Below, piece by piece: positions 24,998 to 33,821 of a stretch of 64,000 bases of DNA. Position 1 is the stretch's first letter; each line of letters opens with the position of its first letter. Location of the stretch: contig NZ_BLBG01000001.1 of the NCBI RefSeq assembly GCF_009687905.1, positions 1-64,000 on the forward strand, given 5' to 3'. The notes below the pieces were generated by a model. That model was not told the DNA's origin. It saw nothing but the letters and a program-made list of their open reading frames with translations, and did not search any database. The stretch comes from Lacticaseibacillus zhaodongensis (GTDB lineage: Bacteria; Bacillota; Bacilli; Lactobacillales; Lactobacillaceae). The translations under genes and the position numbers were made by a program.

Positions 24998-25025
24998 GGG
25001 GTCACGCTAATGCGTGACCCTTTTT
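24998..25025 (+). terminator. Terminator of the 40-residue gene
   Basis: Perfect stem GGGTCACGC / GCGTGACCC, loop TAAT, then TTTTT. Confidence 0.93.
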
Positions 25026-25031
25026 AGTACA

Positions 25032-25147
25032 CAGAGCGGAGTCACCCGGGTTGCCCCTGAGCATCAAGGTGACTAAGGTATTGACGAGTGATCTTCTCGT
25101 CAAGGCCTTAGTCATTTTGATCGTAGGGGGCAGGGTACCGCAGCTCG
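25032..25147. repeat. Long-hairpin intergenic element, copy 2
   Basis: Nearly continuous hairpin: GAGC 25034-25037 with GCTC 25143-25146, ACCC 25044-25047 with GGGT 25133-25136, GCCCCT 25053-25058 with AGGGGGC 25125-25131, ATCAA 25063-25067 with TTGAT 25117-25121, TGACTAAGG 25070-25078 with CCTTAGTCA 25106-25114, and TTGACGAG 25081-25088 with CTCGTCAA 25096-25103. Length, outer pairs and the motif GACTAAGGTA correspond to copy 1 at 3682. As there, it follows a terminator directly. It lies upstream of the pepF promoter, so it is not part of the pepF mRNA leader. Confidence 0.72.
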
Positions 25148-25194
25148 ACTCGGCACCGGCCGCTAGAACATCTCGCGTGCAGGAACTTTTTCCA

Positions 25195-25223
25195 GTGTCA
25201 TCCCCGCAGTATTGCTCTATAAT
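25195..25223 (+). promoter_or_regulatory. Promoter of pepF
   Basis: Perfect -10 TATAAT (25218-25223) with a weak -35 GTGTCA (25195-25200) at 17 bp. Confidence 0.65.
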
Positions 25224-25253
25224 TAAGCCAAGATTAAAAATGGAGGACTAATT

Positions 25254-27053
25254 ATGAAAAAACAGCAATTGCGCAGTGAAGTGCCGACGGAGCTAACTTG
25301 GAATCTGACCGATATTTATGCGGACGATGATGAGTTTAAGGCCGCAACGGGCGCTGCGAATGACCGCAGTGTGCGTTTGGCTGCAGCCGCGAATGATTTT
25401 GCAAATGACGCTGAGCACTTCTTGGAGGCGGTGCAGGAGTATTACGCGACTCAGGTCTTGATCAGCCACATTGGCGTTTACGCGATGCTCAAAACTAGTC
25501 AGGATGGTGCGGACCCCGCAGCCCAACAGCTGCAGGCTGATGCTGACCAGTGCTATTCGACATTTGGCAAGGCAACGGCGTGGTTTAAGTCCGCGGTGAT
25601 TGACCTGACAGATGCCCAGCTGACAGCTTTTAAACAGGCAGAACCTGCGCTTAATGAGTATGGTCACGTACTGGACTTGATTCGTAAGCAGCGCGGCCAT
25701 GTGCTCCCGCCGGACCAGGAGAAAATCCTGGCCGCACTCGCACCGACCCTGACGGCAGCCGAGGATATTCAGGTGACACTCGACGACACCGATTTGACCT
25801 TTGGGAACATTGACTTTGATGGCGAGCAGCAGGAACTGACCCGCGGGTTGATGAGCCGAATCCGGACTGAAGCGGACCGGCCGACACGGAAGCAGGCAGC
25901 CAAGCAGGCGGCGGCCAGTTACGTGGCGTTCCAGAACACTTTTGCCAAGACTCTGGACGCACACATTCACGTTCAGAACGTGGGTGCGCAGCTGCGCCAC
26001 TATGACTCGGCTCGGCAAATGGACATGGCGCAAAATGAGTTGCCCGAGACGGTGTACGATGTCTTACTAAGTAAAACGCACGCCCACCTAGACTTGTTGC
26101 ACCGTTATTACGCGCTGCGCAAGCGGGTGCTCGGTTTAGACAAAATGTACAGTTATGACTTGCGTGTGCCCCTCAATACGGATGCTAAACCCGAGCGGGT
26201 AGATTACGCGACCGCCAAGGAGGTTGCACTTAAGGCGCTGGCACCACTAGGTAAGGATTATCTGGATCACTTGCGCGTTGAATTTGCGAGCCGGTGGGTA
26301 GACGTTCCTGAAACGAAGGGCAAGACGACCGGTGGCTACGAGATTGGTGTTTACGGTGTCCACCCCTACATCCTGCTTAACTGGGCGGATACCTATAACG
26401 ATTTGAGTACCTTAGTCCACGAGTCCGGGCACGCGATGCAGACGGTATACTCTGATGCGGTTCAAACTGCTTGGGATGCTGAATACCCGGCCTTCACTGC
26501 TGAGATTGCCTCCACGACTAACGAGAGTTTACTGAACGCATACGAGTTGGCGCAGAATAAAGCTGATCGCACGAAAAGCATTAGTTTGTTAACGGAAGCA
26601 GTTGACGATTTCGTTGGGACGCTCTATCGCCAGGCTCAGTTTGCTGAGTTTGAACACTTCATGTACACGACCGAAGCTAACGGGACGCCACTCACAGCAC
26701 CAACTTTGAATGCTAAGTGGGCGACAATTCAGGCGGATTATTATGGTCCGGCCGTTACTACAGTTGATTGGCCGACAGCATCATGGGCACAGATCCCACA
26801 CTTCTTCTACAATTACTATATGTACCAATACGCAACTTCTAAGGCGATTGCGACAACAATGGCGAAGCGGATTTTGACGGAGGGCGATCCGGCTGTTACT
26901 CGCTACAAACGGTTCCTGTCTGCAGGTAATTCAGCTTCACCAGTCAAGGTACTTGCCGATGCGGGGGTTGATATTCTGAGTGGTGATTATCTTGATGATG
27001 CCTTCGCTAGCTTTGCCGCCCAACTTGAGCAGTTGGAAGGTTTATTAGGCTAA
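25254..27053 (+). CDS. pepF: Oligoendopeptidase F (M3B family)
   Basis: 599 residues, cytoplasmic zinc metallopeptidase that cuts medium-size peptides. The active site HESGHAMQ (HExxH near 389) is present, with the third ligand Glu in TAEIASTTNESLL near 415. The length matches PepF. SD TGGAGGA just before ATG. It stands alone behind its own promoter. PepF contributes to use of milk or plant peptides and protein turnover in lactic acid bacteria. Confidence 0.96.
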   Translation: MKKQQLRSEVPTELTWNLTDIYADDDEFKAATGAANDRSVRLAAAANDFANDAEHFLEAVQEYYATQVLISHIGVYAMLKTSQDGADPAAQQLQADADQCYSTFGKATAWFKSAVIDLTDAQLTAFKQAEPALNEYGHVLDLIRKQRGHVLPPDQEKILAALAPTLTAAEDIQVTLDDTDLTFGNIDFDGEQQELTRGLMSRIRTEADRPTRKQAAKQAAASYVAFQNTFAKTLDAHIHVQNVGAQLRHYDSARQMDMAQNELPETVYDVLLSKTHAHLDLLHRYYALRKRVLGLDKMYSYDLRVPLNTDAKPERVDYATAKEVALKALAPLGKDYLDHLRVEFASRWVDVPETKGKTTGGYEIGVYGVHPYILLNWADTYNDLSTLVHESGHAMQTVYSDAVQTAWDAEYPAFTAEIASTTNESLLNAYELAQNKADRTKSISLLTEAVDDFVGTLYRQAQFAEFEHFMYTTEANGTPLTAPTLNAKWATIQADYYGPAVTTVDWPTASWAQIPHFFYNYYMYQYATSKAIATTMAKRILTEGDPAVTRYKRFLSAGNSASPVKVLADAGVDILSGDYLDDAFASFAAQLEQLEGLLG

Positions 27054-27122
27054 TAGGGCGGGGAAAATTCGCCTGAACGCGATATTAACTGTTAATCAGC
27101 ACCGAATGAGAATGTGCACAGC

Positions 27123-27151
27123 TTGAGCGTTAATGCTAAACTAGCTAGATA
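27123..27151 (+). promoter_or_regulatory. Promoter of the nucleoside deoxyribosyltransferase gene
   Basis: -35 TTGAGC (27123-27128), 17-bp spacer, -10 TAGATA (27146-27151). Confidence 0.6.
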
Positions 27152-27180
27152 TCAAAAAATAGTTAGGATGAATAAACAGA

Positions 27181-27654
27181 ATGACTAAAACAGCATATAT
27201 TGCCTCAAGTTGGTTTAACGATGAACAAACCGCGTTGATGAATGCCGGTGTGGCAGCATTGAAAGTTAATAAGACCGTCGATTTTGAAAATAGTTACCTA
27301 CCACTGTCCCACCAGTACAAGAGTTTAGACACCATGAAGAACCCTGAGCTGCTCAGCGACACCGAATGGCAATTGGCAACCTTTAACGGTGATGTGCAGG
27401 GCATTAACAATACCGATTTGGTAATTGCAATGTACGACCCGAAGGAAGCTAACAGTGATCCAGGCGTGCTCTGGGAAGTTGGTTATGCTTACGGAATCCG
27501 TAAGCCGGTCATCCTTGTGTTGCCAGACGCGAACGAAATTCCGCTGAACCTGATGCCCGCAATCGGTGCCACTGCAATCATCCACGTGCACGACCTTGCT
27601 GGCTACAACTTTAACTTTCCGGACTACGATGTGTATAAGGGCCAAGTCTACTAG
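27181..27654 (+). CDS. Nucleoside 2-deoxyribosyltransferase
   Basis: 157 residues, the length of the Lactobacillus enzymes that exchange bases between deoxynucleosides for salvage. Key features align with the family: ASSWFND at 8-14, DFENSYLPL at 34-42, an NNTD(L/I) stretch, and the catalytic Glu E99 in GVLWEVGYAYG; the C-terminal VY ending is also typical, since it closes the active site of a neighbouring subunit. SD is weak (GTTAGGATG). Monocistronic, with its own promoter and terminator. Confidence 0.93.
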   Translation: MTKTAYIASSWFNDEQTALMNAGVAALKVNKTVDFENSYLPLSHQYKSLDTMKNPELLSDTEWQLATFNGDVQGINNTDLVIAMYDPKEANSDPGVLWEVGYAYGIRKPVILVLPDANEIPLNLMPAIGATAIIHVHDLAGYNFNFPDYDVYKGQVY

Positions 27655-27683
27655 GCATTACCAACTGCACAAGCATTAATATT

Positions 27684-27716
27684 AATGGGGCACCCGGCAA
27701 TCGGGTGGCCCATTTT
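27684..27716 (+). terminator. Terminator of the deoxyribosyltransferase gene
   Basis: AATGGG-GCACCCG / CGGGTGG-CCCATTTT hairpin about 30 bp after the stop. Confidence 0.88.
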
Positions 27717-27911
27717 GTTTACTCAATTGATTTAATAAATTGTTAGTTAGTCACCCAATAGTGCGCATTTGTGGCTGTGGTGTCGGTCACTGGCCATGAT
27801 AATTCACTCCCGTGCTGTGAGTTTGCAGTAAATGTTAGTGCTACGTGTTACAATGAGGACGTAAAATTGCGTTTTTTCATTTTATATAAATTACATTTAA
27901 GGAGTAACAAT

Positions 27912-29819
27912 ATGGATTGGCCATCACTTATCGCGACATTGAAACAAATCATGCAGGAGGACAAGATTAGCGCGAATACTCTCGCCGAGCAATTGGGCGT
28001 GTCAATTTCATCCGTTCGCAACTACTTGTCACTTCGTCAGCGGGCATCAATTAGCACCCGTGAGAAGATTGAAGCATTCGTCGCCGCACACCAGTCAGAC
28101 AGCAAGAAGAGCACTACCACGCGTCGGCGTGGCGGTCGCAAAGCCAAGCAGGAAGCAAAACCAGCAGCACAGACCGAGAGCAAAAAACAGTCTGCAAGCA
28201 CAACTAGCAAGCCAGCTGCCCGGACGCGCAAGCAAACTACTGCCAAGAATGACAATGCGGAGAGTAAGCAAAACACTGACGCAGCGGCGCAGACAGAACC
28301 GGCAAAACAGACTAACACCCGGAGGCGCGGTCGCCCGAGCAAGCAGCAGAGCAATGCTGCTAGTGAACAGTCGGCAAAGCAGACTGACCGCAAGCAGAAC
28401 TCACGGGCCAGCCGCAGTAATAAGACTAACAGTCAGCAGGCCGCAACTACTACCAAGCAGCAGAACGCTAATACTAACGGCCAGCAGAAACAGCAACCTA
28501 AGCAAAATAAGCAGCAACAAACTAATATTCAGGCTAAGCCTGCAGCAGCTGCTAAGCAACCAGAACAAAAGCAGCAGGAGCCCAAGCAGAGTGCGGAACA
28601 GCCTCAGCAGGACACAACACCAATTGCTAGCCGGGTGAAGACGCCTGCGCGCAAGCCGGCAACTAACTCTGCTGTCCGGATTTACGTTGACGAATCATTC
28701 GGTCAGGGTGCTAACAAGCCTTTCACCGTGGGGATGGTGCTCTGCTCAACTGAACCGGGAATCATGCCTTTCCGTGAATTCACCAACACCTTGTACCCAT
28801 TTGGTTGGGCGCCTGGTGATGAAGTCAAGGCACAGGGTAAGGACCTGAGTAACGTGAAGTACGTTCTGAAGGGCTCGCTTAATGATGACATCCGCATGGT
28901 CGCATTCCGGACTAAGATGGTCCCACCATTGCTCACAATCACCGATGATGATTCGACCATGGTTACGATTTTCCCTTACGTTTCTGGCCTGATCAACGCG
29001 ATTGAGCAGTTGCAGCACAGCGGCTTGAAGGGGACTCAGTTCCAGATCATCATCGACCGCACGAACAAGTTACCTACCGAGTCTTTACGCGTGATTCAGA
29101 ACATGCTGGATGTTTACTTCCAGCTGTCAACACCGCAGCACCTGTCCTTCCACATCACTGATGGTGATTCACGGGCACAAAAGGGACTGCAGCTCGCAGA
29201 TTTTGTCGCGCACTATGCCTACGTTGAAGATCCTGAAAACACCAGTGATTTTGCGCCAGTTAACACCTTTATTGACGATGACCTTGGTAATGCCCGGCGC
29301 TTTGCTTTCTACTCTGGCTTGCGGCTCGTGCAGCTGCGTGCCGGCGCGCGGATGGTGATCGCCGACAACGCAGAGCGGGCTGAAGAAGAAGCCAATGCTG
29401 CTAGTGCCGCCGCAGCAGCTGACGAAGACGCTGATGTAGTCACTCCAGTTGATGATGCCAGTCCTAAGCACGACTTGAGCCGCGCAATGGAGCTAGCAAT
29501 GGCACTGCGGAAGACGGTTATTTCCGCCGGCACAGCTGGGCTGCGCGGTAAGGAACTGGAATCAGTGCGCAGCCGCTTAAAGGGTCTGTCCACGACGGTT
29601 GCTAACTGGTTGCTTGACAGCCAGGACGGATTGCTTGATGGACTGGCTAACCGGACGATTGCGGACTTCCGCGAGCGCCTCGCAATCATCAGCCGGGTGG
29701 ACAAGCCGTTCAAGCCTGCTGCCGAGATTGGTGAGCAACAGTTTCACATCTTCGAAACACAGTTAGACAAGATTCAGGATTTGCTAGAGTCTTACAGTAC
29801 AACTGCTGAGAAGGATTAA
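27912..29819 (+). CDS. HTH - low-complexity - DUF3800-like fusion protein
   Basis: 635 residues in four parts. (1) About 1-60: a helix-turn-helix, ISANTLAEQLGVSISSVRNYL. (2) About 60-255: a disordered K/Q/T/A-rich region with repeated RRRG and SKQ motifs. (3) About 255-480: a domain resembling DUF3800, with RIYVDESFGQ at the start, IIIDRTN near 380 and GLQLADFVAHYAY near 425; DUF3800 has an RNase H-like fold with conserved acidic residues (D in VDES, D in LQLAD). (4) After an Ala/Asp/Glu-rich linker, a helical C-terminus. Start chosen by SD AAGGAG at MDWPSL; the frame extends to 27771 without one. Nuclease activity and nucleic-acid binding are inference. It stands alone with a terminator. Confidence 0.8.
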   Translation: MDWPSLIATLKQIMQEDKISANTLAEQLGVSISSVRNYLSLRQRASISTREKIEAFVAAHQSDSKKSTTTRRRGGRKAKQEAKPAAQTESKKQSASTTSKPAARTRKQTTAKNDNAESKQNTDAAAQTEPAKQTNTRRRGRPSKQQSNAASEQSAKQTDRKQNSRASRSNKTNSQQAATTTKQQNANTNGQQKQQPKQNKQQQTNIQAKPAAAAKQPEQKQQEPKQSAEQPQQDTTPIASRVKTPARKPATNSAVRIYVDESFGQGANKPFTVGMVLCSTEPGIMPFREFTNTLYPFGWAPGDEVKAQGKDLSNVKYVLKGSLNDDIRMVAFRTKMVPPLLTITDDDSTMVTIFPYVSGLINAIEQLQHSGLKGTQFQIIIDRTNKLPTESLRVIQNMLDVYFQLSTPQHLSFHITDGDSRAQKGLQLADFVAHYAYVEDPENTSDFAPVNTFIDDDLGNARRFAFYSGLRLVQLRAGARMVIADNAERAEEEANAASAAAAADEDADVVTPVDDASPKHDLSRAMELAMALRKTVISAGTAGLRGKELESVRSRLKGLSTTVANWLLDSQDGLLDGLANRTIADFRERLAIISRVDKPFKPAAEIGEQQFHIFETQLDKIQDLLESYSTTAEKD

Positions 29820-29840
29820 GACGAATTAGAGTGTTTAGTG

Positions 29841-29871
29841 GGTGGCCGAGTCTAACTTGGCCACCTTTTTT
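29841..29871 (+). terminator. Terminator of the DUF3800-like gene
   Basis: GGTGGCC / GGCCACC stem with an 11-base loop followed by TTTTTT. Confidence 0.92.
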
Positions 29872-30003
29872 ATGGTCACATGTCAGTTAGCTAACTAACT
29901 AGCTGCTGATGTGCTGCATCAGTCACTGGCAATGTTCGGTTGTAGCCCCTCGTTCTGCCCGCACATTCCTGTTATAATAATAAAAAAACTAAGAGGTGCA
30001 CAC

Positions 30004-30270
30004 ATGTTAGTTATCGTTTCAGTGTTCGGCCAAGACCGCGTGGGAATCGTTGCGGCAATTGCCACCGTGATGGCGAAGGAAAATGTTAACATTTTGGAAC
30101 TGACCCAGACCATCTTTAAGGGCAACTTCACGATGATGATCAGTGCGCAGTTACCGGAGAACGCGGATTTTGCGGCGATTCGTTCTGACCTGGAGGACGC
30201 GGGGCAGGAACTGGGGATGACCGTTCAGATGCAGCGTCAGGAATTGTTTGACGCGATGCACAAGCTGTAG
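30004..30270 (+). CDS. ACT-domain protein (UPF0237 family)
   Basis: 88 residues forming one ACT domain: MLVIVSVFGQDRVGIVAAIATVM at the start is the usual beta-alpha unit that binds a small ligand such as an amino acid. SD AAGAGGTG before ATG; a perfect -10 TATAAT lies about 30 bp upstream. It is followed nine bases later by the UPF0210 gene, a pairing that is conserved in many bacteria, so the two proteins probably work together. Ligand and role are unknown. Confidence 0.93.
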   Translation: MLVIVSVFGQDRVGIVAAIATVMAKENVNILELTQTIFKGNFTMMISAQLPENADFAAIRSDLEDAGQELGMTVQMQRQELFDAMHKL

Positions 30271-30279
30271 GAGGTAACA

Positions 30280-31623
30280 ATGGAAGCTCAGCAGATTCAA
30301 GAAACGGTTGCGATGATTCGGGAAGAAAACCTGGACATTCGCACCATCACCATGGGGATTTCGCTTCTAGATTGTATTCGCGGGGATATTCAAGCGACAG
30401 CCGATGCAGTTTACGCCAAAATCACCACGAAGGCGAAGAACCTAGTGAAAGTAGCCGAAGAAATTGAAACCGAGTTCGGCCTGCCAATCGTTAACAAGCG
30501 TGTTTCCGTGACGCCGGTGGCCCTGCTTGCGGGCGGGGATGCTAGTTTTGACTTTGTGCAGATTGCTAAGGCCATGGACCGGGCGGCAATTGATTGTGGA
30601 ATCGACCTGATTGGGGGCTACACGGCGCTCGTGCAAAACGGCATGACCAAGGCCGATGAAGCTCTGATGCGCAGTATGCCCGCCGCTTTTGCCCAGACCG
30701 AGCGGGTTTGTGGCTCCGTTAACGTTGGCAGCACCAAGTCCGGGATGAACATGGACGCCATTGCGCTGATGGGGGATATTGTGAAGCAGATTGCGACGCC
30801 AACACCGCAGAACGCGATGAAACTGGTCGTGTTCTGTAACGCTGTGGAAGATAATCCATTCATGGCTGGCGCGTTCTGGGGTGTCTCTGAGGGTGATTGT
30901 GCCATCAACACGGGGGTCTCTGGCCCTGGGGTGATGCAGCGGGCGATTGCGGCCATTCCCGATGCTCCCTTTGAGGAACTGTGTGAGACCATTAAGAAGA
31001 CGGCCTTCAAAATCTCGCGGATGGGTCAACTGGTCGGGCAGATTGCCGCGGAACGTTTAGGGGTGCCGTTTAACATTGTTGACCTTTCCCTTGCACCCAC
31101 TCCCGCTGCCGGTGATTCGGTTGCGCTGGTCCTGGAATCAATGGGGCTCAGTCACGTTGGTTCGTACGGCACGACCGCGGCCTTGGCATTGCTTAATGAC
31201 GCTGTGAAAAAGGGGGGCATCATGGCGGCCGAGCGCGTTGGTGGTCTGTCAGGTGCCTTCATTCCGGTGAGTGAAGATGCCAACATGATTGCGGCTGTTG
31301 AGAAGGGCCACATTGGCCTCGAGAAGTTGGAAGCAATGACGGCTGTTTGTTCCGTTGGGCTCGACATGGTCGCCGTTCCCGGCGCAACGCCAGCAACTAC
31401 CATTAGTGGCATGATTGCTGACGAAGCCGCCCTGGGGATGATCAACAACAAGACCACCGCGGTGCGGGTGATCCCGGTTCCCGGCAAGGATGTTGGTGAT
31501 TTTGTTGAGTTCGGCGGCTTGTTCGGTCGGGCACCGATCATGAAGGTGAACGACGGCGACGCCAGCCAGTTTATTGCTCGCGGGGGGCACATTCCCGCAC
31601 CAATTCATTCGTTCAAAAACTAA
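30280..31623 (+). CDS. UPF0210 / DUF711 (PFL) family protein
   Basis: 447 residues, the full length of this conserved family. The N-terminus [21 protein letters not shown] and the internal [21 protein letters not shown] are characteristic. The fold is related to pyruvate formate-lyase-like barrels, but no glycyl-radical motif is seen and no reaction is established. SD AGGAGG at the end of the ACT gene. Second gene of a two-gene operon, followed by a terminator. Confidence 0.93.
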   Translation: MEAQQIQETVAMIREENLDIRTITMGISLLDCIRGDIQATADAVYAKITTKAKNLVKVAEEIETEFGLPIVNKRVSVTPVALLAGGDASFDFVQIAKAMDRAAIDCGIDLIGGYTALVQNGMTKADEALMRSMPAAFAQTERVCGSVNVGSTKSGMNMDAIALMGDIVKQIATPTPQNAMKLVVFCNAVEDNPFMAGAFWGVSEGDCAINTGVSGPGVMQRAIAAIPDAPFEELCETIKKTAFKISRMGQLVGQIAAERLGVPFNIVDLSLAPTPAAGDSVALVLESMGLSHVGSYGTTAALALLNDAVKKGGIMAAERVGGLSGAFIPVSEDANMIAAVEKGHIGLEKLEAMTAVCSVGLDMVAVPGATPATTISGMIADEAALGMINNKTTAVRVIPVPGKDVGDFVEFGGLFGRAPIMKVNDGDASQFIARGGHIPAPIHSFKN

Positions 31624-31629
31624 GCAAGC

Positions 31630-31657
31630 CAAGGGAGCGGCCCGCCGCTCCCTTTTG
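31630..31657 (+). terminator. Terminator of the ACT-UPF0210 operon
   Basis: AAGGGAGCGG / CCGCTCCCTT hairpin with T-run directly after the stop. Confidence 0.92.
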
Positions 31658-31721
31658 TTTGGAGTAAATGTCAGTGGCACCGCAGCGTTAGTAATTGTGC
31701 AGTGCTGTGAAGGAGGAAATA

Positions 31722-32696
31722 ATGCGTAAAATTTTGGTCCTACACACGGGCGGAACCATTTCAATGAGTGCTAACGAACAGGGCGACGTTGTGCCGAACG
31801 CCGTCAACCCCTTGGTGGCTGCCGGCTTGGATCTGCCGGCAGATATCGAGCTGCAAACCGAGGAAATTTTCAACTTACCGTCACCGCACGTGACACCGGA
31901 ACGGATGCTGGAACTCAGCACCCGGATTCGCGAGGCACAGGAGCATGAAGGCATCACCGGCGTCGTGGTCACGCACGGCACGGACACGCTTGAGGAGACG
32001 GCTTACTTTCTGGACTTGACACTCGACCCGGAAATTCCGGTCGTCGTGACGGGGGCGATGCGCTCTAGCAATGAAATCGGTTCGGACGGCTTGTACAATT
32101 TCCAGAGTGCCATTAAGGTTGCGGCCAGTCACGGTGCGCGCGGCAAGGGTTGTCTAGTGGTGATGAACGATGAGATCCACACCGCGCGTTTTGTGACCAA
32201 GACGCACACCACCAACGTTGCCACCTTCCGCACGCCCACTTTTGGTCCGGTTGGTTTGGTGACTAAGGATGGGGCGACCTTCTTCCAGGAACTCATTAAT
32301 CAGGATGTGGAGCCCATCACCAGCTGTGCGGCCAACGTGTTCTTGATCAAGGCCTACGCGGGCATGGACGGCATGCTGTTTGACGCGTTACCGGAAAGTG
32401 CGAATGGGCTCGTGATCGAGGCTCTTGGTGCTGGGAACATGCCCCCCGCAACGCTGCCAGCACTGCAGCGGCTGATTGACCGCGGGGTGCCGATCGTTCT
32501 GGTGTCACGCTGCTTTAACGGGGTTGCCCAAGCCGTCTATGATTACGCGGGCGGCGGCGTTGAGCTGGAGCACATGGGTGTGATCTTCTGCCGCGGTCTT
32601 AATGGCCAAAAGGCGCGGATCAAGCTCATAGTCGGCCTGTCTGCCGGCAAGAGCGGGCATGAGCTTAAGCATTACGTTAATAACGCAATCAGCTAA
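31722..32696 (+). CDS. ansA: L-asparaginase (type I/II fold)
   Basis: 324 residues, hydrolyses asparagine to aspartate and ammonia. First catalytic Thr T12 in LHTGGTIS; second triad THGTDTLEET with T87, D88; substrate Ser in NLPSPH near 54. No signal peptide, so cytoplasmic. SD GAAGGAGG precedes MRKILVL; the frame extends to 31695 without support. Monocistronic. The gene symbol is given by family only. Confidence 0.94.
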   Translation: MRKILVLHTGGTISMSANEQGDVVPNAVNPLVAAGLDLPADIELQTEEIFNLPSPHVTPERMLELSTRIREAQEHEGITGVVVTHGTDTLEETAYFLDLTLDPEIPVVVTGAMRSSNEIGSDGLYNFQSAIKVAASHGARGKGCLVVMNDEIHTARFVTKTHTTNVATFRTPTFGPVGLVTKDGATFFQELINQDVEPITSCAANVFLIKAYAGMDGMLFDALPESANGLVIEALGAGNMPPATLPALQRLIDRGVPIVLVSRCFNGVAQAVYDYAGGGVELEHMGVIFCRGLNGQKARIKLIVGLSAGKSGHELKHYVNNAIS

Positions 32697-32707
32697 ATCA
32701 AGCATTC

Positions 32708-32746
32708 AAAAAGGAGACTGCGCAGAAATTGCGGAGTCTCCTTTTT
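32708..32746 (+). terminator. Terminator of the asparaginase gene, abutting the coiA SD
   Basis: AAAAAGGAGACT-GCGCA / TGCG-GAGTCTCCTTTTT hairpin. The coiA SD (GGAGG, 32747) begins directly after the T-run, so coiA expression depends on read-through or on an unseen promoter. Confidence 0.9.
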
Positions 32747-32759
32747 GGAGGTGATGAAG

Positions 32760-33821
32760 ATGTTTGTGGCACTTGATCAGGAGGGCCGGCGCTGTGAGTT
32801 ACTCAGTCACGAGCAGGCTGCGGGGCTCAAGCGCGCCCAAGCACCTGTCTTTTGCCCGGCGTGCGGGGAACGCTTGTTGATTCGTAATGGTAGCCAGCTG
32901 CCAGCCCACTTTGCCCACCGCAGCCATGCCTGCAATTTTGGTGAACCCGAGAGCAGTGAACACCTGCGGGGTAAAATGCTGCTCAGGGACATTGCCGTTG
33001 CTGGTGGGTGGACCGCGGAGCTGGAGGTTTACCTGCCAGAGCAGAAGCAGCGGATCGACGTGCTGATCACGCACGGTGCGCAGCGGCGGGCTCTGGAGTT
33101 TCAGTGTAGTCCGCTGGCGGCGGGGCGTTTACGGGAACGAACGCAGGGTTACGCTAGTTTGGGTCTACCTACTCAGTGGTTACTCGGTAAGCGTTACTTT
33201 AATGACCGGGCCGCGGCGGGACGCGCCAAGTTCGCAATCCTGGGTCCACGGGGACTCGAACTACGCTTTTTAGACAGCGCGCGCGGACTGTTGTGGCGGG
33301 ATACTCAATTGCGGCGGCACGGCGGCCAGCGGCAGTCACTGTGGCCGCAGTTAGGCCAAAGTTACGGCTGGGGGCGCGGTGTGCAGCCGGTTACTGCCGC
33401 GCGGAAGTTGGCGCTGGCATTACATTACCAGCAACGGCCATATTTACGTTTGCAAAACCAGTGTTACCCGCGGCGGCTGAACCTAGCGGGCTGCCCTTGG
33501 GTCGTGCAGCACGGATTAAGTGATTTGCCCGGCTTAGTTCTTCCCGAGGACCTGCTACGGGTGCAGTGGCTGCTGCAATTCAGCGCCGTGCCGCGGATCA
33601 CTGTTGCCGCTAACTTGGCGTTTTGGCAGCAGGCAATCAGGACTAGTGCGCTACCCTTAGTTAACGCCCAGGCGTACGCAGAACTGGTGGCACCGCAATT
33701 TTGTGCAGAGTTAGTCCGGCGGGGGTATTTGGAGTGGCGTGCTGATGCGTGGCAATGGCTGCAACAGCCGCAGTGGTACCCTGATTTAGACACAAAATTA
33801 GCCCAGTTTAACTCTTTTTGA
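32760..33821 (+). CDS. coiA: Competence protein CoiA
   Basis: 353 residues, the family size. N-terminal zinc-like motif CPAC (C32, C35) and HFAHRSHAC (50-58), then EHLRGKMLLRD and a nuclease-like core with D100 (RIDVLI) and E113-F-Q115 (ALEFQ), a PD-(D/E)xK pattern. CoiA is needed for recombination of DNA taken up during natural transformation in streptococci. Start MFVALDQ chosen by SD GGAGG eight bases upstream; ATG at 32754 is an alternative. Its 3' end overlaps the convergent CYTH gene by 14 bp. No ComX/SigH-type box was recognised upstream. Confidence 0.92.
   Translation: MFVALDQEGRRCELLSHEQAAGLKRAQAPVFCPACGERLLIRNGSQLPAHFAHRSHACNFGEPESSEHLRGKMLLRDIAVAGGWTAELEVYLPEQKQRIDVLITHGAQRRALEFQCSPLAAGRLRERTQGYASLGLPTQWLLGKRYFNDRAAAGRAKFAILGPRGLELRFLDSARGLLWRDTQLRRHGGQRQSLWPQLGQSYGWGRGVQPVTAARKLALALHYQQRPYLRLQNQCYPRRLNLAGCPWVVQHGLSDLPGLVLPEDLLRVQWLLQFSAVPRITVAANLAFWQQAIRTSALPLVNAQAYAELVAPQFCAELVRRGYLEWRADAWQWLQQPQWYPDLDTKLAQFNSF

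Noticed and set aside
25131-25146. GGGTACCGCAGCTCG in hairpin element 2 as a T-box motif
   Set aside because: It resembles part of the T-box consensus, but there is no specifier stem, antiterminator or terminator after it, and the first copy of the element lacks the motif.
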